The notes under the pieces: generated by a model
Seen by the model: the letters and a program-made list of their open reading frames with translations, nothing else
What the model was told of the DNA's origin: nothing
The model's database searches: none
Part shown: positions 44,030 to 53,175 of the stretch, piece after piece
Layout: the number at the start of each line of letters is the position of its first letter
How positions within the stretch are numbered: position 1 is the stretch's first letter
Program-made: the position numbers and the translations under genes
Source of the DNA: Streptomyces sp. WM6386
GTDB taxonomy: Bacteria > Actinomycetota > Actinomycetes > Streptomycetales > Streptomycetaceae
Reading direction: 5' to 3'
Length of the DNA: 64,000 nt
Assembly: GCF_000972385.1 (NCBI RefSeq)
Contig: NZ_JXTE01000021.1
Span: forward strand, 50,168 to 114,167

Positions 44030-44050
44030 GGCCCCGGACACGCCGGGGCC
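44030..44050 (-). terminator. Hairpin between paralogs 3 and 2
   Basis: GGCCCCGG (44030-44037) and CCGGGGCC (44043-44050) form an 8-bp stem with loop ACACG in the 85-bp gap between the two genes. It may act as a partial terminator that lowers read-through from paralog 3 to paralog 2. Confidence 0.6.
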
Positions 44051-44079
44051 TGGTGAGGTGGTGCAGGGACCGCTGTCGC

Positions 44080-44847
44080 CTACTTCACGTCGATGAGGTC
44101 ACCGGTGGCGTTGACCGCCACGGTGGTCGTGGTGCCCGCGAAGGAGTAGCGGTAGTAGCCGTCGACCGACGCCTTGACCGTGGTGCTCAGGTTGCCCGAC
44201 GCGTTCGACTTGATGGTCTTGACCGTGGTGTACGTGCTGGAGCTCTTCTTGCGGAACTGCAGCTTCACGGACTGGCCGGCGTAGTTGACGTACTTGGGAA
44301 GCGGGTAGGCCTCCCAGTCGGCGCGGGTCAGTTTGCCGGTGACCGTGATGGTCTTGCCCTTCTTCACCGGCTCCGGCGAGGCGTTCGCCGTGAGCTTGGC
44401 GGCACGCTGGAACTTGAAGGACCCGGCCTTCTCCTGCCATACGTAGTCGTCGTCGTTGGCGTCGATCCACGCGTTGACGTACCACGTGCCGGCGCTGGCG
44501 TTGCTCAGGTAGTCCGTCTGCGGGTCCACCAACACCGACGCGGTGCAGGTCGACGTGGTGGCGCTGGCGGCCGTGCAGGTCGGCTTTCCGGTCGACAGGT
44601 AGCCGGTGCCGGGGCCGATCAGGTCGAACCCATCGGCGCCTGCGATACCGGAGTCGTCCGTGGCCGTGACGCTGACCTTGATGGTCTTCGCGGCCGAGGT
44701 GCCGATGGACACCTTGTTGTCACCGTCGACGACAACCTTGGTGATCTCGATGTCACCCTGGCTGCCGTCCGCCTGCGCGGCAGGCACAGCGAAGGCGGAA
44801 AGGGCCAGGGCGCCGGTGACGGCAGCCCCGATGGCTCGAATACGCAT
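44080..44847 (-). CDS. Secreted Ig-like protein, paralog 3
   Basis: A 255-residue exported protein with signal peptide RIRAIGAAVTGALALSAFAV ending AQADG. The N-terminal domain differs from the other two (GDIEITKVVVDGDNKVSIGT; cysteines in KPTCTAA and TSTCTAS). The C-terminal domain is the same as in paralogs 1 and 2 except for a short insert (RADWEAYPLPKYVNYAGQSV). Its upstream block (44920-44986) matches that of paralog 1. Surface or envelope role inferred; function unknown. Confidence 0.82.
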   Translation of the reverse strand: MRIRAIGAAVTGALALSAFAVPAAQADGSQGDIEITKVVVDGDNKVSIGTSAAKTIKVSVTATDDSGIAGADGFDLIGPGTGYLSTGKPTCTAASATTSTCTASVLVDPQTDYLSNASAGTWYVNAWIDANDDDYVWQEKAGSFKFQRAAKLTANASPEPVKKGKTITVTGKLTRADWEAYPLPKYVNYAGQSVKLQFRKKSSSTYTTVKTIKSNASGNLSTTVKASVDGYYRYSFAGTTTTVAVNATGDLIDVK

Positions 44848-44919
44848 GCGATCCCCGTATGGAGAAAGGGCCCCGACGGTCGTCGTCCCCCACGGCGATC
44901 GCCTACACGTCGGGGCCCA

Positions 44920-44986
44920 AGTGATCAAGGAGTCTGTTGACTCACGTGATCAGATTCGTGACGCGAGTGAATGGTTGTACGGGTGG
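44920..44986 (-). promoter_or_regulatory. Conserved upstream block B (paralog 3)
   Basis: Counterpart of block A at 42869-42935. It contains the dyad TCACG-tgatcagattCGTGA, which could be a regulator site. It lies 72 bp upstream of the paralog 3 start codon. Confidence 0.65.
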
Positions 44987-45026
44987 TGAGAAATTTGTGC
45001 GAGCTTTTCAAAGATCACCTGCACAG

Positions 45027-48000
45027 TCAGTCGAACCACCGGTCGCGGGCCAACTCCGCCGTCCGTGAGGGGTCTTCCATCAGTGCCGCGACCTCGAAAC
45101 GACGCGGCCACTGACCGGCCGCCCAGGCGAGTCCGGCGGCGACACCTTCGAGCGTCGAGGCGTGCAGGACACCGTCGTTGGTCAGCCGCCAGTCCAACTC
45201 CACTCCGTCCACGACGAGTTCCTCGTGCTCGACGTACGTCGTCGGCGTCCGCGACCCGAGCAGCACCCGCACCGACTCCGGTACGTCGTGCTCGGCGCCC
45301 TCGGAGTCCACCGACCCGGTGACCGACTCGCTCAGCCGCCGCACCTGGAACAGTTCCGCCAGCTCGGCGGCGCGCGCCGGCCGCACCGGCAGCAGCGGCA
45401 TGCCCCCGGTGAAGGGCAGCAGGTCGGGTGAGTCGACGACCACGGCGTCGGCCGCGTCCACCACCTCGACCCGCCCGTCGACGACGGCCCGCAGCTCGTC
45501 GGGCAGGGTCACCTGCTCGGGATCCAGCTCGGCCAACGCGCCGTAGAGGGCGTGCAGCTGGGCCCCCGTCACCTCACGCGAAGGATCGGCGAGGCGGTCG
45601 AGCAGCTCCGCCGCCCCACCCGGCTCGTCCAGCAGCGCGGCCACCGACGTCCGCACGCCGAGCGCCCGCAGCACCTGCTCGTCGTCGAATCCGGCCGCGT
45701 CCGCCTCGTCGTACAGGCCCCGCAGCAGCGGGTCCCCGCCGGCCGCGAGCAGACCGGCCGGGCGTCGGCCGTCGAGCACCGGGTGACCCCGCAACCACCA
45801 TGCGGTGTAGGGCCGTACGACGTCATGGGTGCCGTCCGGCAGCAGGATCCGCACCGGCTGGGTGAGCGCGTCCCGCAGCGGCGGCCGGGCGAGCAGGGCG
45901 AGCGCCTGCGGCCAGCACTCCTCGTCCACCAGGTCCAGATCGCGTACGGCGATCAGTTCCGTGGCGACCGGCGGGACCGGCGAGTCGGGGAAGCGGTCGA
46001 GGATGTCCTCGCTCCACACGTCCACGGCGTCCAGCAGGCCCGCGTCGTCCGGTTCGGCGAAGTCCCCGTCGCGCGGCTCCAGTTCGTCCGGGTCCAGGAC
46101 CACGTCGGTGGCGCGGACCAGCGCGAAGGTGGCGAGCACGCCACAGGCGGCCAGCGGCTGTTCGCCCCAGCGCTCGGCCAGCTCGGCGTCCACGGTGGCG
46201 AGTTCCCCCTCGCGCATGATCTGCGCGAACGGGCTGCCGGGGAGGACGAGTTCACCGGCGGGCGCCGGTTCGCCGTCCTCGTCGGGCAGGGCGAGCGCAC
46301 CGAGCCAGGGCTCGTCGCCGGGCTCCAGGCCCGCGTCGCGGACGAGGGCGAGGACCGTGTCGGCCAGCTCCTCCGCGTCCAGGGTGTCCTCCTCCCACGC
46401 CCCGCCGTCGTCGTCCAGCGACGCGGCGACCGCGGCCCGCACCTGTGGGGTGGTCAGCACCGCGCGCGGGGAGGCGGGGAGCGCGCCGAGCTTCTCCAGC
46501 AGGGGGTGCGCGGCGTCCGGGTGGGCGACCTTGAGGCCGAGCCGGGCGAGCACCTCCGGGTCGATGACGGCGCTGTCGGCGGTGGGCAGGAGGACCTGCC
46601 GGGGGCCGATGGTCGTCCGGCCTCCCCCAGAGCCGAAAGCCTGGGAGGTGCCCCCAGCGAGCGGGACGGGGAGGCCGGACAGCCGGTCCGGGTCCACCCC
46701 CGCGAGGCTGTCGTACAGGCTGCGCCACCAGCCCGGCTCCTTCTCCAGCCCGGCCAGCCGGTCGACGGCGTCGGTGAGCGGGAGGCGGGCGACGCCGAGG
46801 GTGCGCAATTCGACACGGCGTTCGAGTCCGGCGGGGAGGAGTGTGGGGAGGACTTCGGCGAGGACGCGCACGGTGTCGGCGCCGGCGCCCTCCACCACCT
46901 CCGCGTCCCTGGGGCGCAGGGCCTCGGGCAGGTCGTCGTCGTCCTGGCCGGGGGTCAGGGCCGGCGGCAGGAAGGCGGTCCGGGGCAGCCGCTCCAGGAT
47001 CGCCTGCCGCAGGGCCCCGTCCAGCTCGCCCTTGCCGAGCGGGCCGGGCACGAGGTCGATGATGCCGGCGGTCACCGGCCGCCACGCGGCGAGCAGTTCG
47101 ACGTAGGCGTCCGCCGCGCGCTGCACCACGAAGTCGGTCAGCGGACCGGGCGCCGCGTGCCGGCGGGTGGGGTCCAGCGGGAAGGAGGCGATGAGCAGCG
47201 CGGGCACACCGAGCGGCTCGTCGCTGGGCGTGGGGGCGTGCACGACGGGGTTGGTGCGGGGGCGGGCCGGGGTGCCGTCGGCGTCGGCGGGGACGGCCCA
47301 GGTGACCGACCAGTGCGGCCGCAGCCGCTCCTCGACGGGACGGTCGGCGAGGAGGTCCCCGGTCAGCGGCCCGTGCGAGGCGGCGACCCGCCACCGGGTC
47401 GCGCCCTCCCGCGAGTCCTCCACGACGGTGAAGGCGTCCTCGGTGCGGCGGCGCAGGGTCCGGGTGGTGTCCGTCTCGATCACGACCTCCTCCAGCCCGG
47501 GGAGGGCGAGGAGCAGGGCGTCGTCGACGGCGTTCAGAAGGCGCTCGGCGAGGTCGGTGGCGGCCGGGTCGCGCAGGGGCAGGATGACGGCCGTGTCGTA
47601 CGGGTCGGGGGCGGTGCCCTCGGCGGCGAACGGGAGACGCAGGAGCGGGATGTGACCGTCGCGCCGACGGATCTCGTCGTCCAGCCCCGGGCTGTGGCGG
47701 GCGGCGTCGGCGGCCCGCTCCCGGCCCTCGGCGAGGGACCAGCGGACCCCTCCGTGGCGGCCGACGACCGCGGGCTCGTCGGTGACGGCGAGGACGGCGG
47801 CGAAGCCGACGCCGAAGCGGCCGATGGCGGCGGTGTCGCGTTTCGCGGAGGCCCGCAGGGTGGAGAGGGACTCGACCCCGGTCGCGTCCAGGGGCGCGCC
47901 GGTGTTGGCGGCGACGAGGACGCCGTCGCGGAGGGTGAGCCGGAGCCGTCCGGGCACGCCGGCTCTGGAGGCGGCGTCGGCGGCGTTCTGGGCGAGCTCG

Positions 48001-48167
48001 ACGACCAGTCGGTCCCGGTAGCCGCCGAGGGCGAGGTCCTCCTCGGCGTTGGCGTCCTCACGGAAGCGGGCGGGGCTTGTCGCCCAGGCGTCGAGCACCC
48101 CCCGCCTGAGACGGGCGGTCCCGAACGGGTCGGCTCCCTCGGCTGCGGGCCGCACGAACTTGCTCAC
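45027..48167 (-). CDS. Giant sacsin-like N-terminal GHKL-ATPase protein (1046 aa)
   Basis: A 1046-residue protein. Near the N-terminus is an HSP90/GHKL-type ATP site: VVELAQNAADAASRAGVPG (N-box), then ATGVESLSTLRASAKRDTAAIGRFGVGFAAVL (G1/lid region, quoted in two parts: ESLSTLRAS and AIGRFGVGFAAVL). The remaining 800 residues are acidic and leucine-rich with no recognised domain. Similar proteins in actinobacteria are annotated as sacsin N-terminal ATPase-like; a chaperone role is inferred from the fold. The GTG at 48167 is assumed; a TTG at 48176 is also possible. Confidence 0.8.
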   Translation of the reverse strand: MSKFVRPAAEGADPFGTARLRRGVLDAWATSPARFREDANAEEDLALGGYRDRLVVELAQNAADAASRAGVPGRLRLTLRDGVLVAANTGAPLDATGVESLSTLRASAKRDTAAIGRFGVGFAAVLAVTDEPAVVGRHGGVRWSLAEGRERAADAARHSPGLDDEIRRRDGHIPLLRLPFAAEGTAPDPYDTAVILPLRDPAATDLAERLLNAVDDALLLALPGLEEVVIETDTTRTLRRRTEDAFTVVEDSREGATRWRVAASHGPLTGDLLADRPVEERLRPHWSVTWAVPADADGTPARPRTNPVVHAPTPSDEPLGVPALLIASFPLDPTRRHAAPGPLTDFVVQRAADAYVELLAAWRPVTAGIIDLVPGPLGKGELDGALRQAILERLPRTAFLPPALTPGQDDDDLPEALRPRDAEVVEGAGADTVRVLAEVLPTLLPAGLERRVELRTLGVARLPLTDAVDRLAGLEKEPGWWRSLYDSLAGVDPDRLSGLPVPLAGGTSQAFGSGGGRTTIGPRQVLLPTADSAVIDPEVLARLGLKVAHPDAAHPLLEKLGALPASPRAVLTTPQVRAAVAASLDDDGGAWEEDTLDAEELADTVLALVRDAGLEPGDEPWLGALALPDEDGEPAPAGELVLPGSPFAQIMREGELATVDAELAERWGEQPLAACGVLATFALVRATDVVLDPDELEPRDGDFAEPDDAGLLDAVDVWSEDILDRFPDSPVPPVATELIAVRDLDLVDEECWPQALALLARPPLRDALTQPVRILLPDGTHDVVRPYTAWWLRGHPVLDGRRPAGLLAAGGDPLLRGLYDEADAAGFDDEQVLRALGVRTSVAALLDEPGGAAELLDRLADPSREVTGAQLHALYGALAELDPEQVTLPDELRAVVDGRVEVVDAADAVVVDSPDLLPFTGGMPLLPVRPARAAELAELFQVRRLSESVTGSVDSEGAEHDVPESVRVLLGSRTPTTYVEHEELVVDGVELDWRLTNDGVLHASTLEGVAAGLAWAAGQWPRRFEVAALMEDPSRTAELARDRWFD

Positions 48168-48236
48168 GTTCAACACTCTCCTCGTCGGCGTGGGGTCGAA
48201 GGTACCGCGAGGAGAGGGGATCGTAGATCGGGGAGG

Positions 48237-48318
48237 GCTGAGTAACTCAGCCCGTCCGGCGTTTGAGGACGAGGCCCGTTCAGGGCCGACAGCGGGGGTC
48301 TGGGGGCGCAGCCCCCAG
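48237..48318. repeat. Streptomyces extragenic repeat with two hairpins
   Basis: It contains the perfect dyad GCTGAGT-a-ACTCAGC (48237-48251), then CCCGTCCGGCGTTTGAGGAC, and ends with CTGGGGGC-gca-GCCCCCAG (48300-48318; 8-bp stem). I recall this CCGTCCGGCG...TTGAGGACGA...GGGGGCGCAGCCCCC pattern from many Streptomyces intergenic regions. It lies just downstream of the DUF3027 stop and may terminate that transcript. Confidence 0.7.
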
Positions 48319-48353
48319 GGAGGGACGGGTAGGGGCGGCGGGGGCGAGAAAGG

Positions 48354-49280
48354 CTACGAGTGGCCCAGCTCCGCCGTTGCCTCGTCCGGGGTTTCCGGGA
48401 CCGAGCCCGAGTCCGGTGCCGGGCGGAGGGGGAAGGGGTCGACCCTTGTCTCGTCGATCACCGGGGCCGCCGGGCGCGGGGGCTTCGGCATGATCGCTGC
48501 CTCGGAGTGGCCGCCGCAGCCGTACGACAGGGAGACCACGCGGCCGTCCGCCGGGGCGAACTCGTTGGCGCAGACACCGAAGGCCTGGCCGAGGGAGCCG
48601 CCGATCGGCTGGAGGAAGCCGCAGCTGACGCAGGTCGCGGGGGCCGCCTGGGCCATCGGGGTCTTGGCGCCGTACGACTCGTCCCAGCGGTCCGCGGCGG
48701 TGTGCAGGCCGTAGCGGGACAGCACCCGGGCCCGGCGCATGCCCAGTTCCTCGGCGACCGAGGCGATCGAACCCCGGGTCGGAGCCAGCGGAAGGTTCGA
48801 CGGCGTGCCGGCCGTGACCTCCGCGTCCTCCGCCTCCACCAGCTCGGCCATCTCCTCGGATACGGCGGAGCTCGGTACCGGCTCGTCCTCGCCGGAGTAG
48901 CCGGGTTCCAGGCGGAGGTCCTCGGCGTCGGTGGGGAGCAGATCGCCGGGGCCCATGTCACCGGGGCGCAGGCGCTCGCTCCACGGCACCCACTCGGGGG
49001 CCAGCAGGGCGTCCGGGCCCGGCAACAGCACGACCTCGTCGAGCGTCACCAGCTTCGCGCGAGATGCCCGCGCCACGGTGACGGCCCAGCGCCAACCCCG
49101 GTAGCCGAGCTCCTTGCACTCGAAGAAGTGCGTGACGACACGGTCGCCCTCGGACTCCAGCCCCGCGTGCTCGCCGACGACGCCGGGCGCCGCCTCCTCC
49201 TCGGCTGCGGTGCGTGCGAGGTCGACGGCCTCGGCGCACAGGCGGTCGGGGGTGCGGCTTCGCGTGGTCGCTGCGCTCAC
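48354..49280 (-). CDS. DUF3027 protein with putative zinc site
   Basis: A 308-residue actinobacterial protein. The N-terminal half has HFFECKELGYRGWRWAVTVAR and a tryptophan-rich EWVPWSERLRPGD; the C-terminal half has CVSCGFLQPIGGSLGQAFGVCANEF and a final GCGGHSEA. The four to five cysteines suggest a zinc knuckle. The function is unknown. The GTG start at 49280 has AGGAG about 15 nt upstream. It is divergent from an MFS gene. Confidence 0.85.
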   Translation of the reverse strand: MSAATTRSRTPDRLCAEAVDLARTAAEEEAAPGVVGEHAGLESEGDRVVTHFFECKELGYRGWRWAVTVARASRAKLVTLDEVVLLPGPDALLAPEWVPWSERLRPGDMGPGDLLPTDAEDLRLEPGYSGEDEPVPSSAVSEEMAELVEAEDAEVTAGTPSNLPLAPTRGSIASVAEELGMRRARVLSRYGLHTAADRWDESYGAKTPMAQAAPATCVSCGFLQPIGGSLGQAFGVCANEFAPADGRVVSLSYGCGGHSEAAIMPKPPRPAAPVIDETRVDPFPLRPAPDSGSVPETPDEATAELGHS

Positions 49281-49583
49281 AGGTATCGCTTCTCTCCTAC
49301 GCCGTCACTGTAGGTGCGTACGCCGGGGGCGAGGGTGGCGGACGGAGCGGACCCGGGGACCGCGTCAACGTCCGCGCCCGCTCACGCTCGGGCGCACCTG
49401 TGCCATCCATTGTGCAAGATGGCTGAGATACGCACGCTACCTGCTCGCGTGCGCTCGGCCTACACCGACGGGACGTTTGGCACCCCCGCACCGGTCTCGG
49501 TATGGCCACGGCAAGTCCGTAAATGCGCGGCCATACGCGCGGTAACCGCACTACGAACGCCTCAGTCGGGGCACTATGACGTC
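49281..49583. promoter_or_regulatory. 303-bp divergent intergenic region
   Basis: This gap separates the DUF3027 and MFS starts. A TACAGT box on the minus strand near 49307 and a CACTAT box at 49572-49577, 6 nt before the MFS GTG, are the best promoter signals. I see no other feature. Confidence 0.35.
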
Positions 49584-51017
49584 GTGGCAGCCGCGAAGAC
49601 ACCCCAAGGAGCCACCGGCATCGGTGGGGCCAAAGGGATCAAGGGGAGCAGCCGACGCAACGGCACGGGCCGGGTGCGCGGTTCCTTCCGCTCGGTCGGC
49701 CGCGCCCTGCACTTCCCGGTCACCGGGCCCGCCAGGGGCATCCGCAAGGCCACGCACGCCCACGGGGCCGGGGAGTCCGGTCTGGGCAAGCTGATCGAGC
49801 TGCACGGTGTGAACGGCGCGGGCGATGTGATGATCACGGTCGCGCTCGCCTCCACGGTCTTCTTCTCGGTTCCCACGGACGAGGCCCGCGGGCGTGTCGC
49901 CCTCTACCTCGCGATCACCATGGCGCCCTTCACCGTCCTCGCGCCGGTGATCGGCCCGCTCCTGGACCGTCTGCCGCACGGCCGCCGCGCCGCGATGGCG
50001 GGCGCGATGCTCGCCCGGGCCCTGCTCGCGCTGGTGCTGGCCGGGGCAGTGGCCACCGGCAGCATCGAGATGTACCCGGCGGCGCTGGGCGTCCTGGTCT
50101 CCTCCAAGGCGTACGGCGTGGTCAGAAGCGCCGTCGTGCCCCGCCTCCTGCCACCCGGCTTCTCCCTGGTGAAGGCCAATTCCCGGGTCACCCTCGGTGG
50201 ACTCCTCGCCACCGCGATCGCCGCGCCGATCGCCGCGGGGCTCCAGTCGCTGGGCCCGCGCTGGCCGCTCTACGGCGCCTTCGTGATCTTCATCGCGGGG
50301 ATGTTCCTGTCCTTCACCCTGCCGCCGAAGGTCGACTCGGCCAAGGGCGAGGACATCGCCCTGCTCGCCGCGGACGAGGACCACCTGCACGGGCCGCACC
50401 TGCGGCCGGTCAAGCGTCCCGGGCTGCGCACGGTCGGCATCGCGGTCACCCACGCCCTGGGCGCCAACGCCGGTCTGCGCTTCCTCTCCGGGTTCCTGAC
50501 CTTCTTCCTGGCGTTCCTGCTGCGCGAGCACCCGCTGTCCGGGGAGAGCGCCGCGGTGTCCCTCGGCATCGTGGTCGTCTCGGCCGGCGTGGGCAACGCG
50601 CTCGGCACGGCGGTGGGGGCGGCGCTGCGCCAGCGGGCTCCGGAGATCATCATCGTGACGGTCGTCGCGTTCGTCCTGGGGATCGCGATCACCGCCGCGA
50701 TCTTCTTCGGGGCGTTCCTGGTCGCGGTCCTCGCCGCGGTCGCCGGGTTCGCGCAGGCGCTGTCCAAGCTGTCCCTGGACGCGCTGATCCAGCGGGACGT
50801 GCCCGAGCAGGTCCGTACCTCGGCCTTCGCGCGCTCGGAGACCCTGCTCCAGGTGTCCTGGGTGTTCGGCGGCGCCGTCGGCATCGTGATGCCCCTCAAC
50901 GGCTCCCTGGGCCTGTCGGTGGCCGCCGCGATCGTCGCCGTGGGCTGGCTGACGACGGTCAGGGGTCTGCTGAGCTCGGCCCGCCACGGCGGCGCTCCCC
51001 GCACGCGCGTGGCCTAA
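49584..51017 (+). CDS. MFS transporter (actinobacterial, Rv0876c-like)
   Basis: A 477-residue permease. A basic N-terminal region of about 75 residues (VRGSFRSVGRALHFPVTGPA) precedes roughly twelve helices (VNGAGDVMITVALASTVFF, VALYLAITMAPFTVLAPVIG, LLDRLPHGRRAAMAG). The GTG at 49584 has a CACTAT box 6 nt upstream, which suggests a leaderless mRNA. Its position next to DUF3027, DUF2771 and cspB resembles what I remember of the M. tuberculosis Rv0871-Rv0876c region. The substrate is unknown. Confidence 0.85.
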   Translation: MAAAKTPQGATGIGGAKGIKGSSRRNGTGRVRGSFRSVGRALHFPVTGPARGIRKATHAHGAGESGLGKLIELHGVNGAGDVMITVALASTVFFSVPTDEARGRVALYLAITMAPFTVLAPVIGPLLDRLPHGRRAAMAGAMLARALLALVLAGAVATGSIEMYPAALGVLVSSKAYGVVRSAVVPRLLPPGFSLVKANSRVTLGGLLATAIAAPIAAGLQSLGPRWPLYGAFVIFIAGMFLSFTLPPKVDSAKGEDIALLAADEDHLHGPHLRPVKRPGLRTVGIAVTHALGANAGLRFLSGFLTFFLAFLLREHPLSGESAAVSLGIVVVSAGVGNALGTAVGAALRQRAPEIIIVTVVAFVLGIAITAAIFFGAFLVAVLAAVAGFAQALSKLSLDALIQRDVPEQVRTSAFARSETLLQVSWVFGGAVGIVMPLNGSLGLSVAAAIVAVGWLTTVRGLLSSARHGGAPRTRVA

Positions 51018-51077
51018 CGCACGGCACGCCGCACCCCGCGTAACAGCACGGTCGGCACTGCCCGATAGCCTTCGGCC

Positions 51078-51605
51078 ATGACCTCCATGCCACGCGGCGG
51101 AGCCGCTACTGTCCGCGCCGCTGTGCGACGCCGCCGCGCCGTCGCCGCCGCCGGCGCCGTTTCCGCCGGACTGCTCGTCCTGTCGGCGTGCGACAAGCCG
51201 ACGCCGCGCGCCACCGTCACGGTCGGCAAGAACTCGGTGAGCGCCGAGGCCGAGTGCTGGGAGGACGGCGACAACCTGGGCCAGGAAAAGGCCACCAAGT
51301 GCGCCTTGAAGAAGGCGTCCGACTCGATCGACGTGCCGCAGAGCGAGACCCTGCGTATCGGTGTCGACCCGGAGATCGCGGACACCGGCTGGGCGCTGTG
51401 GATCAACGGCCAGCAGGTCACGGACGTCTACAAGACGACGTACTACTCCTTCCAGGGCGTCGACCTCTTCGCCAGCCAGCAGGGCCAGGCCGCGCCGAAG
51501 CAGCTGTACATCAGCGTCGTCCAGCAGGACAAGCCCGGGTCCACAGGCGCCAGCAAGGAGCTCAAGGGCGTCTGGAACTTCAAGCTCGTCAACGACAACG
51601 CGTAA
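51078..51605 (+). CDS. DUF2771 lipoprotein
   Basis: A 175-residue protein with a basic N-terminus and signal peptide ending in the lipobox VLSACDK, so it is anchored outside the membrane through the lipidated Cys near residue 38. The mature part (VTVGKNSVSAEAECWEDGDN, LRIGVDPEIADTGWALWING) matches the actinobacterial DUF2771 family. A TAGCCT box at 51066-51071 lies 6 nt before the ATG. The mqnB gene follows after 14 bp, so they may be co-transcribed. Confidence 0.88.
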   Translation: MTSMPRGGAATVRAAVRRRRAVAAAGAVSAGLLVLSACDKPTPRATVTVGKNSVSAEAECWEDGDNLGQEKATKCALKKASDSIDVPQSETLRIGVDPEIADTGWALWINGQQVTDVYKTTYYSFQGVDLFASQQGQAAPKQLYISVVQQDKPGSTGASKELKGVWNFKLVNDNA

Positions 51606-51619
51606 GCCGTACGACGTCG

Positions 51620-52327
51620 ATGCGCATCCTCGTGGCCACCGCGGTCCCGGTCGAACGGGACGCGGTGGCTCGGGCGTTCCCGGGGGCGGCGCGAGAGGTG
51701 CCGCTGCCCGGCGTGACGCTGCTGCGGTCGGGCGGCGGGTACGACCTTCTCGCCGCCGGTGTGGGCCCGGCCCTCGCGGCCGCGTTCGTCTCCGCCGTGC
51801 TGACCGCGGCCGCCCGTGAGGGCACCCCGTACCGTCTCGTCGTCTCGGCCGGTATCGCCGGCGGGTTCCTTCCCGAGGCGCCGGTCGGCTCCCTGGTCCT
51901 CGCCGACGCGATCACCGCCGCCGATCTCGGCGCGGAGACCGCGGACGGTTTTCTGCCGGTCACCGAGCTCGGCTTCGGCACCGTCAGCCACGTACCGCCC
52001 CCATCCCTCGTACGAGAAGCCGCGACCGCGACCGGAGCCCGCAGGGGCACGATCCTCACCGTCTCCACCGTGACCGGCACCGCCGCCCGCGCGGCCGCGC
52101 TCCGCGAGCGGCACCCCACCGCCCTCGCCGAGGCCATGGAGGGTTTCGGGGTCGCCGAGGCCGCCGCCCTGCACGGGGTGCCGGTGCTGGAGATGCGGGC
52201 CGTGTCCAATCCGGTCGGGCCCCGTGACCGTGCCGCCTGGCGGATTCCGGACGCCCTCGCCACACTGACCGACGGTTTCGGGAAGCTCGCGCCCGTACTG
52301 GAGAGTTGGAACCGACATGACCGGTGA
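51620..52327 (+). CDS. mqnB: Futalosine hydrolase
   Basis: A 235-residue nucleosidase of the MTAN/purine nucleoside phosphorylase fold that splits futalosine to dehypoxanthine futalosine in the futalosine menaquinone pathway. Features: MRILVATAVPVERDAV, LVVSAGIAGGFLPEAPVGSL, and the substrate/catalytic end AMEGFGVAEAAALHGVPVLE. The mqnD gene overlaps its 3' end by 11 bp, indicating an operon. Confidence 0.93.
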   Translation: MRILVATAVPVERDAVARAFPGAAREVPLPGVTLLRSGGGYDLLAAGVGPALAAAFVSAVLTAAAREGTPYRLVVSAGIAGGFLPEAPVGSLVLADAITAADLGAETADGFLPVTELGFGTVSHVPPPSLVREAATATGARRGTILTVSTVTGTAARAAALRERHPTALAEAMEGFGVAEAAALHGVPVLEMRAVSNPVGPRDRAAWRIPDALATLTDGFGKLAPVLESWNRHDR

Positions 52328-53162
52328 CCCGATGCAGATCGCGTACTCCCCCTGCCCCAACGACACCTTCGTCTTCGACGCCCTCGCCCACGGCCGCGTC
52401 CCCGGCGCGCCCGCGCTCGACGTGACGTTCGCGGACATCGACATCACCAACGGCATGGCCGAGCGCGGTGAGTTCGACGCGCTGAAGGTGTCCTACGCCG
52501 TGCTGCCGTACGTTCTCGACGAGTACGCGCTGCTGCCGTGCGGCGGCGCGCTGGGGCGGGGCTGCGGGCCGCTGGTGCTGACCCGTGGGCCAGGGGATCT
52601 GACGGGTCGTACCGTCGCGGTGCCCAGCGAGCGGTCGACGGCGTATCTCCTCTTCCGGCTCTGGGCCGCGGACACGATCCCCGGCGGTGTCGGCGAGATC
52701 ATCGTCATGCCGTTCCACGAGATCATGCCCGCCGTGCGGGACGGGAAGGTCGACGCGGGTCTCGTCATCCACGAGGCCCGCTTCACGTACCAGAACTACG
52801 GGCTGCACAAGCTCGCGGACATGGGCGAGCACTGGGAGAACACCACCGGGCTGCCGATCCCGCTGGGCGCGATCATCGCCAAGCGGTCGCTGGGCGAGCG
52901 GGCGCTGACGAACCTGGCCGATTCCATCCGCACGTCGGTGCGCGCCGCCTGGGACGACCCCGAGACCTCCCGCCCGTACGTCATGGAACACGCCCAGGAG
53001 ATGGACCCCGCCGTCGCCGACCAGCACATCGGGCTGTACGTCAACGAGTTCACGCATGATCTCGGCGTCGACGGCTATGCGGCGGTGCGCGGGCTCCTCA
53101 CACGTGCGGCGGCCGAGGGGCTGCTGCCTCCCCTCGGCCCGAATGCACTGGCTTTCCCTTAG
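52317..53162 (+). CDS. mqnD: 1,4-dihydroxy-6-naphthoate synthase
   Basis: A 281-residue MqnD-family protein of periplasmic-binding-protein fold that converts cyclic dehypoxanthine futalosine to 1,4-dihydroxy-6-naphthoate. Features: IAYSPCPNDTFVFDALAHGR, ITNGMAERGEFDALKVSYAV and the catalytic-region His in GLVIHEARFTYQNYGL. Together with mqnB it covers two middle steps of menaquinone synthesis by the futalosine route, standard in Streptomyces. Confidence 0.95.
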   Translation: MTGDPMQIAYSPCPNDTFVFDALAHGRVPGAPALDVTFADIDITNGMAERGEFDALKVSYAVLPYVLDEYALLPCGGALGRGCGPLVLTRGPGDLTGRTVAVPSERSTAYLLFRLWAADTIPGGVGEIIVMPFHEIMPAVRDGKVDAGLVIHEARFTYQNYGLHKLADMGEHWENTTGLPIPLGAIIAKRSLGERALTNLADSIRTSVRAAWDDPETSRPYVMEHAQEMDPAVADQHIGLYVNEFTHDLGVDGYAAVRGLLTRAAAEGLLPPLGPNALAFP

Positions 53163-53175
53163 AAATCCAGCAGTT

